In this document: piece by piece, positions 42,787 through 50,123 of the stretch
How positions within the stretch are numbered: position 1 is the stretch's first letter
How the letters are laid out: every line of letters begins with the position of its first letter
Assembly: GCA_900770285.1 (NCBI GenBank)
Contig: CAAGJO010000002.1
Span: 1 to 59,389 of the forward strand
Source: Oscillospiraceae bacterium
GTDB taxonomy: Bacteria; Bacillota; Clostridia; Oscillospirales; Ruminococcaceae
Direction: 5' to 3'
DNA: 59,389 nucleotides
Made by a program: the position numbers and the translations under genes
Notes under the pieces: model-generated
The model's input: only the letters and a program-made list of their open reading frames with translations
What the model was told of the DNA's origin: nothing
Databases searched by the model: none

Positions 42787-44425
42787 AAATCTTCTCGTGT
42801 CATCGTCTATAGTGCTTGTATCTACAGTAGTACTTATATTGGGTGTACTGTTTTCATTTTTTGAGAACCAGCTTAAAGAAGAGTTAAAAGATGAAACGGA
42901 ATATATTTCAGCAGCTTATGAATCTAAGGGCGAAGATTTTCTTAAGAACTTTGACAGCAAAGAAAAACGTATAACTTTAATAGATCCTAAAGGCAATGTT
43001 TTGTATGATACTTCCGTTGATCCTGCAAAGCTTGATAATCATGCGAATCGTGAAGAGGTCAAACAAGCTATGGATACGGGAAACGGAACCAGCGTCAGAT
43101 ATTCAAAGACTTTAACGCAGAAAACAATTTATTATGCCATAAAGCTGGATAACGGGAATATTCTAAGAGTTTCCACATTGCAATATACAGCTTTTGCAGT
43201 GATTTTAGGATTATTACAGCCAATTGTTATAATCATTATTATAATGCTTATTTTGTGTCTGGTGCTATCATCAAGAGCAGCAAAGAGTATTATAAAGCCA
43301 ATCAATGAACTGGATATTGATAACCCGGAGAAAAACACCGGTAAGGTTTATGATGAAATTGCTCCGCTTTTAAGTAAAATTGCTGCACTTAAGCGTACAA
43401 TCAACAAACAGTTGGTGGATGCCAAGCAGAAGCAGGAAGAATTCAGACTTATTACTGAAAATATGAGCGAAGGCTTTTTGGTAATAGATAAGTCAGCAAA
43501 TTTATTAACCTATAATACAGCAGCCCTGAAACTTCTTGAAATAGACAGCGTTAGAAATGAGAGTGTACTTACTCTTAACAGAACGCGAAATTTCCGTGAA
43601 GTTGTAGAAAAAGCTTTAAGCGGAAGCAGAGCAGAAAATAATATGACTCTTTATGAGCATTATTATAATCTTATTGCTAATCCTGTCTTTGAAAATCAAG
43701 ATGTAATCGGAGCAATCATAATAATTGTTGACATTACAGAAAGCTATAAGCGTGAGGCATTGCGTCGAGAATTTACTGCTAACGTATCTCATGAACTAAA
43801 AACTCCGCTCACATCAATTTCAGGATTTGCGGAACTAATGAAGGACGGAGATACTTCTGAAGAAACAGTAAAAGATTTTTCAAAGTCTATTTATGATGAA
43901 GCACAGCGCCTTATAACACTTGTTAATGATATAATAAAAATTACACAGCTTGATGAAACTACAGAAAAATATGATGTTCAGTCTGTAGATCTATATAGTC
44001 TTGCAGAAAGTGTTGTAAGCAGTCTGAAATTACAGATAGAAAAGAAACATATTAAAATTTCTGTCAGCGGTAAGCATTGCAGCGTAATGGGAACTCCTCA
44101 GATTCTTGATGAAATGATTTACAATCTTTGCGATAATGCTATTAAGTATAACAAAGAAAACGGAAGTGTGGATATAATTATTTCAGAAAATGACAAGAAC
44201 GTCAGCATTTCAGTATCCGATACCGGAATAGGAATTCCTATAGCTGACCAGAACAGAGTTTTTGAACGCTTTTATCGGGTTGATAAAAGCCATTCAAAAG
44301 CTATTGGCGGAACAGGTCTTGGGCTTTCAATAGTAAAGCATGGAGCTTTGTATCATAATGCTTCAATTGATATGGAAAGCCATGAAAATCAAGGTACTAA
44401 AATTACCATTACCTTCAATAAATAG
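42767..44425 (+). CDS. phoR: Sensor histidine kinase of the phosphate response (PhoR-type)
   Basis: A 552-residue membrane kinase. TM1 at about 9-31, an extracytoplasmic domain (about 32-140), TM2 at about 142-168, a linker, a PAS domain (about 225-330, LITENMSEGFLVIDKSANLLTYN), HisKA with phosphorylated H342 in FTANVSHELKTPLTSISGF, and HATPase_c with N box NLCDNAIKYN, G1 DTGIGIP and G2 GTGLGLSIVKH. The start overlaps the regulator's stop by 20 bases, with SD GGGAGAG. A terminator follows. Confidence 0.93.
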   Translation: MNKKIFRNLLVSSSIVLVSTVVLILGVLFSFFENQLKEELKDETEYISAAYESKGEDFLKNFDSKEKRITLIDPKGNVLYDTSVDPAKLDNHANREEVKQAMDTGNGTSVRYSKTLTQKTIYYAIKLDNGNILRVSTLQYTAFAVILGLLQPIVIIIIIMLILCLVLSSRAAKSIIKPINELDIDNPEKNTGKVYDEIAPLLSKIAALKRTINKQLVDAKQKQEEFRLITENMSEGFLVIDKSANLLTYNTAALKLLEIDSVRNESVLTLNRTRNFREVVEKALSGSRAENNMTLYEHYYNLIANPVFENQDVIGAIIIIVDITESYKREALRREFTANVSHELKTPLTSISGFAELMKDGDTSEETVKDFSKSIYDEAQRLITLVNDIIKITQLDETTEKYDVQSVDLYSLAESVVSSLKLQIEKKHIKISVSGKHCSVMGTPQILDEMIYNLCDNAIKYNKENGSVDIIISENDKNVSISVSDTGIGIPIADQNRVFERFYRVDKSHSKAIGGTGLGLSIVKHGALYHNASIDMESHENQGTKITITFNK

Positions 44426-44429
44426 AATG

Positions 44430-44468
44430 AAAATTCTGCGGAAGTTTAGGCTTTTGCAGAATTTTTTG
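44430..44468 (+). terminator. Terminator of the pst-pho operon
   Basis: AAATTCTGC (44431-44439) and GCAGAATTT (44456-44464) form a 9-bp stem followed by TTTTG. Confidence 0.75.
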
Positions 44469-44497
44469 TTGACTTGAATTATATTATATGATAAAAT
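44469..44497 (+). promoter_or_regulatory. Promoter of fluC
   Basis: -35 TTGACT (44469-44474), 17-base spacer, -10 TAAAAT (44492-44497). It directly abuts the preceding terminator. The leader is about 30 bases, too short for a fluoride riboswitch. Confidence 0.55.
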
Positions 44498-44530
44498 AAA
44501 ATAAATGCAAAATGAGAGCGGTGAGTTTAA

Positions 44531-44896
44531 TTGATAAACTGTCTGTGTGTGGGTCTTGGAGGATTTGTCGGGGCAGTACTCAGATATTTAGTGGGTTTGA
44601 TTCCTGTCGGAAGCTCTAACGGTTTTCCATTTAAAACTTTAGCAATTAACATTGTCGGCTCTTTTCTGATTGGGATTATTGCAGCTCTGGCAGGGCAGAA
44701 CATTATAAATGATAAATTAAATTTGTTCTTAAAGGTTGGCATATGCGGAGGATTCACAACGTTTTCTACATTTGCATTAGAATCAAGTCAGCTTTTTAAA
44801 AATAGTTCTGCAGGTTTGGGAATACTGTATATTCTTCTCAGTGTAGTTTTAAGTATACTGGCAGTTATTGCTGCACAGGCAATAGTATCTAAGTAA
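44531..44896 (+). CDS. crcB: Fluoride ion channel FluC/CrcB
   Basis: A 121-residue dual-topology fluoride exporter with four helices. Family motifs GGFVGAVLRYLVGL, TLAINIVGSFLIGI and GICGGFTTFSTFALE (fluoride-coordinating Phe and Na+-site Thr/Ser) are intact. The start codon is TTG at 44531, with GGTGAG 6 bases upstream. The gene is single, so it would act as a homodimer. A GNAT gene follows by 15 bases. Confidence 0.95.
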   Translation: MINCLCVGLGGFVGAVLRYLVGLIPVGSSNGFPFKTLAINIVGSFLIGIIAALAGQNIINDKLNLFLKVGICGGFTTFSTFALESSQLFKNSSAGLGILYILLSVVLSILAVIAAQAIVSK

Positions 44897-44911
44897 AGGA
44901 AATGATTTAAT

Positions 44912-45406
44912 ATGACTTTTGAAAAGCTTAATTGTGATAATGAGCAGGATATTGTGGAAATGTCGCAGCTTGCTACATCAATAGTCAGAGAATACTATGA
45001 CCCTCTTTTGGGAACAGAGCAGAATGATTATATGCTTGATATGTTTCAATCAGTTCACGGAATTAAAGAACAGCTTGAACATAATTGTCAGTATTATTTT
45101 GTTGTCGATGATGATAACAATAAAATCGGCTTTTTTGCTTATTATATTCGTGAAGACGAGCTTTATTTGAGCAAGCTTTATTTGATTAAAAATCAGCGCG
45201 GCAAAGGATATTCAAAAGCAATTTTGAAATTTCTTATTAATGATGCAAAAGCTAATGGTAAAAATATAATTACACTAAATGTAAATAAGTATAATAAATC
45301 AGTGCAGATTTATGAAAAACTTGGATTCAAGCGTATTCGTGCTGAGGTAAATGATATCGGCAACGGATATTATATGGATGACTTTGTTTACAGCTATAGT
45401 GTGTAA
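44912..45406 (+). CDS. GNAT-family N-acetyltransferase
   Basis: A 164-residue acetyl-CoA-dependent acetyltransferase. The CoA-binding motif A is LYLIKNQRGKGYSKAILKFLI (Q/R-x-x-G-x-G), followed by ITLNVNKYNKSVQIYEKLGFKRI (motif B) and GNGYYMDDFVY. The substrate is unknown; the YYMDDFVYS ending is common in small-molecule or peptide acetyltransferases. It lies 15 bases behind fluC and shares its transcript. Confidence 0.85.
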   Translation: MTFEKLNCDNEQDIVEMSQLATSIVREYYDPLLGTEQNDYMLDMFQSVHGIKEQLEHNCQYYFVVDDDNNKIGFFAYYIREDELYLSKLYLIKNQRGKGYSKAILKFLINDAKANGKNIITLNVNKYNKSVQIYEKLGFKRIRAEVNDIGNGYYMDDFVYSYSV

Positions 45407-45408
45407 AA

Positions 45409-45446
45409 AACTCAGGAGTTACTGTTATATCGCTAACTCCTGAGTT
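45409..45446. terminator. Bidirectional terminator between GNAT gene and ABC permease
   Basis: AACTCAGGAGTTA / TAACTCCTGAGTT, a perfect 13-bp stem with a 12-base loop. The leftward strand continues TTTTTTACAC and the rightward strand CTTATTTTATTT. Confidence 0.9.
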
Positions 45447-45452
45447 CTTATT

Positions 45453-45530
45453 TTATTTCTCTGGCTCTATGAAAAATTTCTGTAGAGTTATCTGATCGCA
45501 CAGCATGATGCCCCAGCTTCTTAGTGGCAT
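45453..45530 (-). other. Conserved-looking 25-codon frame of unknown nature
   Basis: A minus-strand frame starts MPLRSWGIML and ends FFIEPEK-stop. It lies between the permease stop and the terminator, without SD, so it is probably not an independent protein. A second frame on the same strand stays open for nearly 50 codons from just after the permease stop (AKKYINLEKSDNATKKLG...). Two overlapping open frames in a short spacer of non-average composition suggest the relic of a larger gene or a dispersed element rather than random spacer. Confidence 0.3.
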
Positions 45531-45597
45531 TGTCTGATTTTTCTAGGTTTATGTATTTTTTAGCTGTTATACTTGTAATCTGCTTGCTTTGTTTTTT

Positions 45598-47199
45598 TTA
45601 AGAAAGGGATATGAATTTTAAAACTCCTTCTGTTTTAAGATTATGTATAAGTAATGCAGATAATCCTGCAAACAATATCATGCTTATAATGCAGAAAAGC
45701 TCAGCACTTAAAAAGCTGTGAAGTAAAACAAAAGCAATTATTAAAGCGGTAAGTATTCCAAAGTTTATCATCATTGATATAAAAACACTCATGCTTTGTT
45801 TTATCACAACTGTTTCGTTTGTCCAGTTCAGATAAGGCTTTTTAAGACCTATTACTAATCCAGCAACAGCTGTAAACAGCGTATATGTCATGATAGTCAA
45901 TGTTACAAGAATAGTATCCAAAATGCTTATTCCTACTATGAGGTTTGTTACTACTGCTGCAATGAATGCAGGAGGCAATGTTACAACCAGATGGAGATTA
46001 ATCTTGCTTTTAAAAACATCCCAGATTTTAATGGGAGATGACTGTAAAATCCATAGTGATTTGCCTTCAAGAGAGATTGATGGTGTTGTGACAATGTTCA
46101 TCGAAACCATAAAGCATATTACAGCGCAAATGATTAAAGCTGCCAAAGGTTTTAATGGGGATATGCTGTCAAGAAAAAGTCTTATACTGCTGCTTTTAAT
46201 AACTGCAAAAACAGTTGCAGCAAGGAGTAAAATTGAACTAAGGGAGCAGTTCAGCATATATGGCGCACTGCTTTTAAAGTGAATAAGTTCTTTACATAGC
46301 AAAGAGTTTTCAGCAGAACGGACTTTAAGCACTTTTTCTTTGTATTTAACTTTAGAAGAACTGTGGTGTACCGTTGCTATTTTAATAAAATTATGTGAAA
46401 TTATATAATAGATAATCCCAAAGAATGTAAGAGCTATAGCTGTAAAAATCAAAAAAGAAATCAGCTTTCCTTCAATTGCAAGTCCCATTTGATATAATGG
46501 ATAAAGATATATTTTAGCTTTGTCGCTTATTATTGCAGTGTTTTGAACTATAACCTTAATCAGACCGTTGATATTGTAATAAACATAAAAATATACGCTT
46601 AAAAATACAATGGAAATTACGACAGAAATAATACTCTTATTGTTGATTTTAGATAGAATTAGAGAAATAACCCAGCCTATAATACATGATAAACCTACTG
46701 AGATTAACGGCATTAAAAACATGGTAATAGCAAATAATACTATTGAAAGGGCTGAGATTGTTCCTGAAATATTTATATATGCTATATAAACTGGAACCAT
46801 AAATATAAGATTATATACAAAGGTTAGTATATAAAGAGCCGAAATTCTCGAAAAAACAATTTTTGACGGCTGAATAGGAAGTGATAGCAACAGTTCATTG
46901 TCTTTGGCGGTAAATATCTGTGTTCCTGCTGAAAATGCAGTAAACATTATGTCAAGCATTATTGACATAAATCCTATGAGACTGAAGTAAAGCCAGTCAA
47001 GACCAATCGGGTGCAAAGGCTTGCATAAAGACACACCCATTCTATAAAATATGACCGCAAAGAATCCGAACAAGTATATAAATAATATGATGAACAACAA
47101 GAGCGTTCCTTTTGAGTTCTTTCCGACTTTGCTATTTCTTTTGCTGAACATCATGCTGAAGAATTCAATGAACTGTTTTTTAAGTAAAGCTTTAATCAT
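45598..47199 (-). CDS. ABC-2-type transporter permease, large form
   Basis: A 533-residue polytopic membrane protein with about 12 hydrophobic segments arranged as two halves (about 30-275 and 310-530). The halves are separated by a charged loop containing SSSKVKYKEKVLKVRSAENSLLCKELIHF. It resembles the duplicated ABC-2 exporter permeases paired with single-domain ATPases in Firmicutes; the cargo is unknown. ATG 47199 is chosen because GGAGGATAACA is just upstream; the first 15 codons of the longest frame overlap the ATPase gene. It overlaps the ATPase stop by 8 bases. Confidence 0.85.
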   Translation of the reverse strand: MIKALLKKQFIEFFSMMFSKRNSKVGKNSKGTLLLFIILFIYLFGFFAVIFYRMGVSLCKPLHPIGLDWLYFSLIGFMSIMLDIMFTAFSAGTQIFTAKDNELLLSLPIQPSKIVFSRISALYILTFVYNLIFMVPVYIAYINISGTISALSIVLFAITMFLMPLISVGLSCIIGWVISLILSKINNKSIISVVISIVFLSVYFYVYYNINGLIKVIVQNTAIISDKAKIYLYPLYQMGLAIEGKLISFLIFTAIALTFFGIIYYIISHNFIKIATVHHSSSKVKYKEKVLKVRSAENSLLCKELIHFKSSAPYMLNCSLSSILLLAATVFAVIKSSSIRLFLDSISPLKPLAALIICAVICFMVSMNIVTTPSISLEGKSLWILQSSPIKIWDVFKSKINLHLVVTLPPAFIAAVVTNLIVGISILDTILVTLTIMTYTLFTAVAGLVIGLKKPYLNWTNETVVIKQSMSVFISMMINFGILTALIIAFVLLHSFLSAELFCIISMILFAGLSALLIHNLKTEGVLKFISLS

Positions 47200-47914
47200 T
47201 GTTATCCTCCAATTCAAGGAATACGCTTTCAAGGGATTCGTCACCTTTAACTTCTTCCATTGTTCCGGATTTGATGAGTTTTCCGTTTTTGATTATAGCT
47301 ACTTTGTCACAAAGCTTTTCTGCTACATCAAGAACATGAGTTGAGAAGAATATCGATCCGCCGTTTCGGCAAATCTCATGCATTAATTCTTTAACAATAT
47401 GTGCAGCTTTTGGATCAAGTCCTACAAACGGCTCATCCATTATTATGAATTTGGGATCATGTATAAGAGCTGAAATTATTGCAAGCTTTTGTTTCATTCC
47501 ATGGGAATAATCGCTTATAGGCTGAGCAAGATTATTGGTAATTTCAAATAGAGCAGCATATTTGTGAATTCGGTTTTGTCTGTCAATTTGACTGATCCCG
47601 AAGATATCTGCAATAAAATTTAAGTACTGAATGCCTTTCATATATTCATATAAGTCAGGATTATCCGGTATGTACGCCATTTCAGATTTGCATTCAATTG
47701 GATTTTGCTTTATTGATTTACCGTTAATATAAATCTCGCCCTGCTCAAAGCCTAAAATTCCGCAGCAGCATTTAAGTGTAGTCGTTTTGCCTGCACCGTT
47801 ATGACCGATAAAGCCGTAAATTTCACCGTCATGTATTTCAAGTGAAAGATCATCTACAGCTTTTTTATCTCCGTATGTTTTGGTAAGATGTTCAATTTTT
47901 AGCATATAATTCAC
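47192..47914 (-). CDS. ABC transporter ATP-binding protein
   Basis: A 240-residue ATPase. It has Walker A GHNGAGKTTTLK, Q-loop region MAYIPDNPDLYEYMKGIQYL, signature YSHGMKQKLAIISAL, Walker B FIIMDEPFVGLDP, and the switch His in FFSTHVLD. The C-terminus ends GDESLESVFLELEDNND, typical of ABC-2 export ATPases. It pairs with the overlapping permease gene. Its own promoter lies at 47964-47992. Confidence 0.95.
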   Translation of the reverse strand: MNYMLKIEHLTKTYGDKKAVDDLSLEIHDGEIYGFIGHNGAGKTTTLKCCCGILGFEQGEIYINGKSIKQNPIECKSEMAYIPDNPDLYEYMKGIQYLNFIADIFGISQIDRQNRIHKYAALFEITNNLAQPISDYSHGMKQKLAIISALIHDPKFIIMDEPFVGLDPKAAHIVKELMHEICRNGGSIFFSTHVLDVAEKLCDKVAIIKNGKLIKSGTMEEVKGDESLESVFLELEDNND

Positions 47915-47963
47915 ACTTTCTTTTAATATAATTAGGTAAAATATTGTATATTAAAGCGAGTTC

Positions 47964-47992
47964 ATAATATCACAATATATTTAAATTGTCAA
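47964..47992 (-). promoter_or_regulatory. Promoter of the ABC exporter operon
   Basis: Minus-strand -35 TTGACA (47987-47992), 17-base spacer, -10 TATTAT (47964-47969). Confidence 0.65.
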
Positions 47993-48053
47993 GTCATTAA
48001 ACATTTTATGATTCTATACCTTCTTTAATGGATTTAATAACAGTGCATTAATG

Positions 48054-48635
48054 TCATATAATTCTGTTACTTTCACATACGGATATGTAACAGCCATGTG
48101 ATTCAAAGCTGTCAATAAAATTATGGTATTTTATTGTATCTGCAAGTTTTAAATCTGAGGAAATGCCGCAGCTCTTCATTTTTACAAAGCTTTCTTTACG
48201 AGTCCACAATTCTGTAAATGCTTTTTGTTTATTATCTGAGGATAATATTAACCTTTCTTCGTCAGATGTACATATTTTTGGCAGTAATCGTAGGTTGAAA
48301 TCTTTTATATCCTGAATATCAGCCCCAAGTTCATTGTCGCCGACTGCACAAATGCAGCCTTTTCTGCAGTGACTGATACTGAAAAAAATATCCGGATGAT
48401 TTTTGCAAAATGGTTTGTTTTTGTTTCCATAGCATAGCTCAATATCTGTTATTCCAAAAAGTTCACGAGTACCGCAGAGCATCAGCAAATATGATATAAC
48501 AGAGTTGTTTTTGTCGATTTTATGTACAAATCGCAATGCTTTTTCTTTGCGATCTGTTGGCAGAACAGTTATACATTTATCTATTAATTCATCATCTGCA
48601 TTTTCAACATCAAAAAAAGTATATAGTTTATACAT
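48054..48635 (-). CDS. 4'-phosphopantetheinyl transferase (Sfp type)
   Basis: A 193-residue enzyme attaching phosphopantetheine from CoA to carrier proteins. The two halves of the pseudo-dimer are visible, with HPDIFFSISHCRKGCICAVGD, the Mg-site GADIQDI (D106; Gln at the position that is usually Glu) and FTELWTRKESFVKMKSCGI (K147, E148). The short length fits the Sfp/Gsp class. ATG 48635 follows GAGGTG. No polyketide, peptide-synthetase or fatty-acid gene is nearby, so its carrier partner is unknown. It has its own promoter with tandem palindromes. Confidence 0.88.
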   Translation of the reverse strand: MYKLYTFFDVENADDELIDKCITVLPTDRKEKALRFVHKIDKNNSVISYLLMLCGTRELFGITDIELCYGNKNKPFCKNHPDIFFSISHCRKGCICAVGDNELGADIQDIKDFNLRLLPKICTSDEERLILSSDNKQKAFTELWTRKESFVKMKSCGISSDLKLADTIKYHNFIDSFESHGCYISVCESNRII

Positions 48636-48651
48636 TGCACACCTCAAATAA

Positions 48652-48671
48652 ATGATATCATTTTGATATCA
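48652..48671. promoter_or_regulatory. Tandem palindromes at the phosphopantetheinyl transferase promoter
   Basis: TGATATCA occurs at 48653-48660 (within ATGATATCAT, 48652-48661) and again at 48664-48671, centres 11 bp apart, one helical turn. They lie just downstream of the -10 and just upstream of the SD, a typical repressor position. Confidence 0.45.
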
Positions 48672-48673
48672 TT

Positions 48674-48702
48674 ATTATATCATGACGTATGATTTTTGGC
48701 AA
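48674..48702 (-). promoter_or_regulatory. Promoter of the phosphopantetheinyl transferase gene
   Basis: Minus-strand -35 TTGCCA (48697-48702), 17-base spacer, -10 TATAAT (48674-48679). The -35 lies inside the last codons of the upstream TauE gene. Confidence 0.6.
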
Positions 48703-49066
48703 CCTGATGATTTGACTTTGAGAAAATCTCTTTTATTCCTCCTATAATCACAAATCCTCCGAATAGTTTTTGCAAAATAGTGTTATCAATATGGTTGGCA
48801 AATATGCTGAATAATATTACTGATACAATTCCTGGAATTATGATTCGTAAAACAGTTTTCCAATCAATCAAATGATTTTTGTTATGAAAAAACAGAGCTA
48901 ACAAAGCAATTGGTATAAAGAAAAAAAGGTTTACACCTTGAGCCTGTATCTGAGGAATTCCCGCAAAAATCGTGAGATATATAATAAGTATCATTCCGCC
49001 GCCAAGTCCCAATGACGCCAAAATACCTGTTAAAAATGATACAACAGCAATAATTGCAAAATTCAT
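48680..49066 (-). CDS. Half-size TauE/SafE-family membrane protein (second of pair)
   Basis: A 128-residue protein with about four hydrophobic helices, covering one repeat of the TauE/SafE anion exporter fold. FLTGILASLGLGGGMILIIYL carries the glycine-rich TauE motif at the N-terminus. Full-length family members (about 250 residues) hold two such repeats in one chain; here the second repeat is a separate gene, so the two products probably form a heterodimer (inference). ATG 49066 follows GAGG by 5 bases, 2 bases after the first gene's stop. Substrates in the family are sulfite, sulfoacetate and other organic anions. Confidence 0.8.
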   Translation of the reverse strand: MNFAIIAVVSFLTGILASLGLGGGMILIIYLTIFAGIPQIQAQGVNLFFFIPIALLALFFHNKNHLIDWKTVLRIIIPGIVSVILFSIFANHIDNTILQKLFGGFVIIGGIKEIFSKSNHQVAKNHTS

Positions 49067-49068
49067 AG

Positions 49069-49431
49069 TCACCTCAGAATCAGACGCAGTCCGAATATTA
49101 CCATTATAACTCCAAAAATGCGTTTTAATGTTCTATTTGATAATTTCACAAGCAGTTTTGTGCCGATATATGCGCCGGCTATGCCAAAGGGAATAAATTT
49201 CAAAGTATATACTATGTCAATATTACCACTATTGAAATATACAAAACTGCTTACAATACTTAGCGCCAAAGTTACGGCAACAGAAGTTGCATGGGCTTTT
49301 TTTACGTTGCTGTCGCTTTTTTCTAACAAAGGAACCGCCAATATTCCCCCTCCTGAACCAAAAAGACCATTTGTTGCACCTATCAATACCCCTGAAATAT
49401 ACTGAAAAATCTTTTTATTTTTTATATTCAA
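49069..49431 (-). CDS. Half-size TauE/SafE-family membrane protein (first of pair)
   Basis: A 120-residue protein with GVLIGATNGLFGSGGGILAVPLL, the TauE/SafE glycine-rich repeat, then HATSVAVTLALSIVS and PFGIAGAYIGTKLLVKLS, ending with a fourth helix. Together with the next gene it reconstitutes a full transporter. TTG 49431 is the best start, 6 bases after SD AGGGTG; that SD lies inside the 3' arm of the terminator at 49438-49465. Confidence 0.8.
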   Translation of the reverse strand: MNIKNKKIFQYISGVLIGATNGLFGSGGGILAVPLLEKSDSNVKKAHATSVAVTLALSIVSSFVYFNSGNIDIVYTLKFIPFGIAGAYIGTKLLVKLSNRTLKRIFGVIMVIFGLRLILR

Positions 49432-49437
49432 AAAAAT

Positions 49438-49465
49438 CACCCTGTACTATTATTGGTACAGGGTG
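49438..49465 (-). terminator. Terminator of the ylxM-ffh-rpsP-khpA operon
   Basis: CACCCTGTAC (49438-49447) and GTACAGGGTG (49456-49465), a perfect 10-bp stem with an 8-base loop. Leftward it is followed by ATTTTTTTG. The last arm contains the SD of the TauE gene. Confidence 0.85.
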
Positions 49466-49481
49466 AAAATTTATTCAAAAG

Positions 49482-49715
49482 TTAGTCAATCTCGACTCTG
49501 ATTTTCTGGTTATTGCGAGCAGCTTTTGCTCTCATAACAGTTCTGATAGCCTTAGCAATTCTGCCTTGCTTACCAATAACTCTGCCCATATCATTTTCTG
49601 CAACGTGAAGATGATAAATAATGACATCTTCTTCATTTGGTTCGTCAACAGTTATTACGATTGAGTCTTTGTCTTCAACCAGTTCAGAAACGATAGTTCT
49701 AAGAAGTTGTTCCAT
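49482..49715 (-). CDS. khpA: KH-domain RNA-binding protein KhpA
   Basis: A 77-residue single KH domain (KhpA/YlqC). It starts MEQLLRTIVSELVED and contains the RNA-gripping loop GRVIGKQGRIAKAIRTVM (GKQG 48-51). In streptococci it pairs with KhpB to bind small RNAs and control cell division. ATG 49715 follows CGGAGG; upstream in-frame codons lie beyond the SD. It lies downstream of rpsP, as in most Firmicutes, but rimM and trmD do not follow. Confidence 0.93.
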   Translation of the reverse strand: MEQLLRTIVSELVEDKDSIVITVDEPNEEDVIIYHLHVAENDMGRVIGKQGRIAKAIRTVMRAKAARNNQKIRVEID

Positions 49716-49829
49716 AAAATCCTCCGATATTTCCGTATCATTTCCCACATAATGATTGGTGATTCCCACCAAAATAAATCAGCAAGGCGAGAGGTGGGAT
49801 AAGTGCCTTACTGATTGGATAATCTGAAA

Positions 49830-50072
49830 CTAGATTGTGCCGTTCTTTTTAAGAAGAGCCTTAACAGTATCTGTAGGCTGTGCACCCTTTGCAATCCATG
49901 ACTTTGCTTTTTCATCATCAATCTTGATTACAGGAGTTTCCTTAGTTGGATCATAGTAACCGATTTCTTCGATGAAACGTCCGTCACGTGAAAATCTTGA
50001 ATCAGCAACAACTACACGATAGAAAGGAGCTTTTTTAGCGCCAATTCTTCTGAGTCTGATTTTTACTGCCAT
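49830..50072 (-). CDS. rpsP: 30S ribosomal protein S16
   Basis: An 80-residue ribosomal protein. MAVKIRLRRIGAKKAPFYRVVVADSRFSRDGRFIEEIGYYDP is the family signature. SD GGAGGTGAAT precedes the ATG. It sits between ffh and khpA in the same direction. Confidence 0.98.
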   Translation of the reverse strand: MAVKIRLRRIGAKKAPFYRVVVADSRFSRDGRFIEEIGYYDPTKETPVIKIDDEKAKSWIAKGAQPTDTVKALLKKNGTI

Positions 50073-50123
50073 TATAAATTCACCTCCAAATTAGGTTATT
50101 ATATATCAACGCTTTCGCACTGA

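Noticed and set aside
44470..44530. Fluoride riboswitch before fluC
   Set aside because: The available leader is about 30 bases and lacks the conserved riboswitch segments.
48680..49431. Frameshifted single TauE gene
   Set aside because: Each half has its own SD, start and complete N-terminal motif, with a clean stop and 2-base gap; a split pair explains this better than a frameshift.
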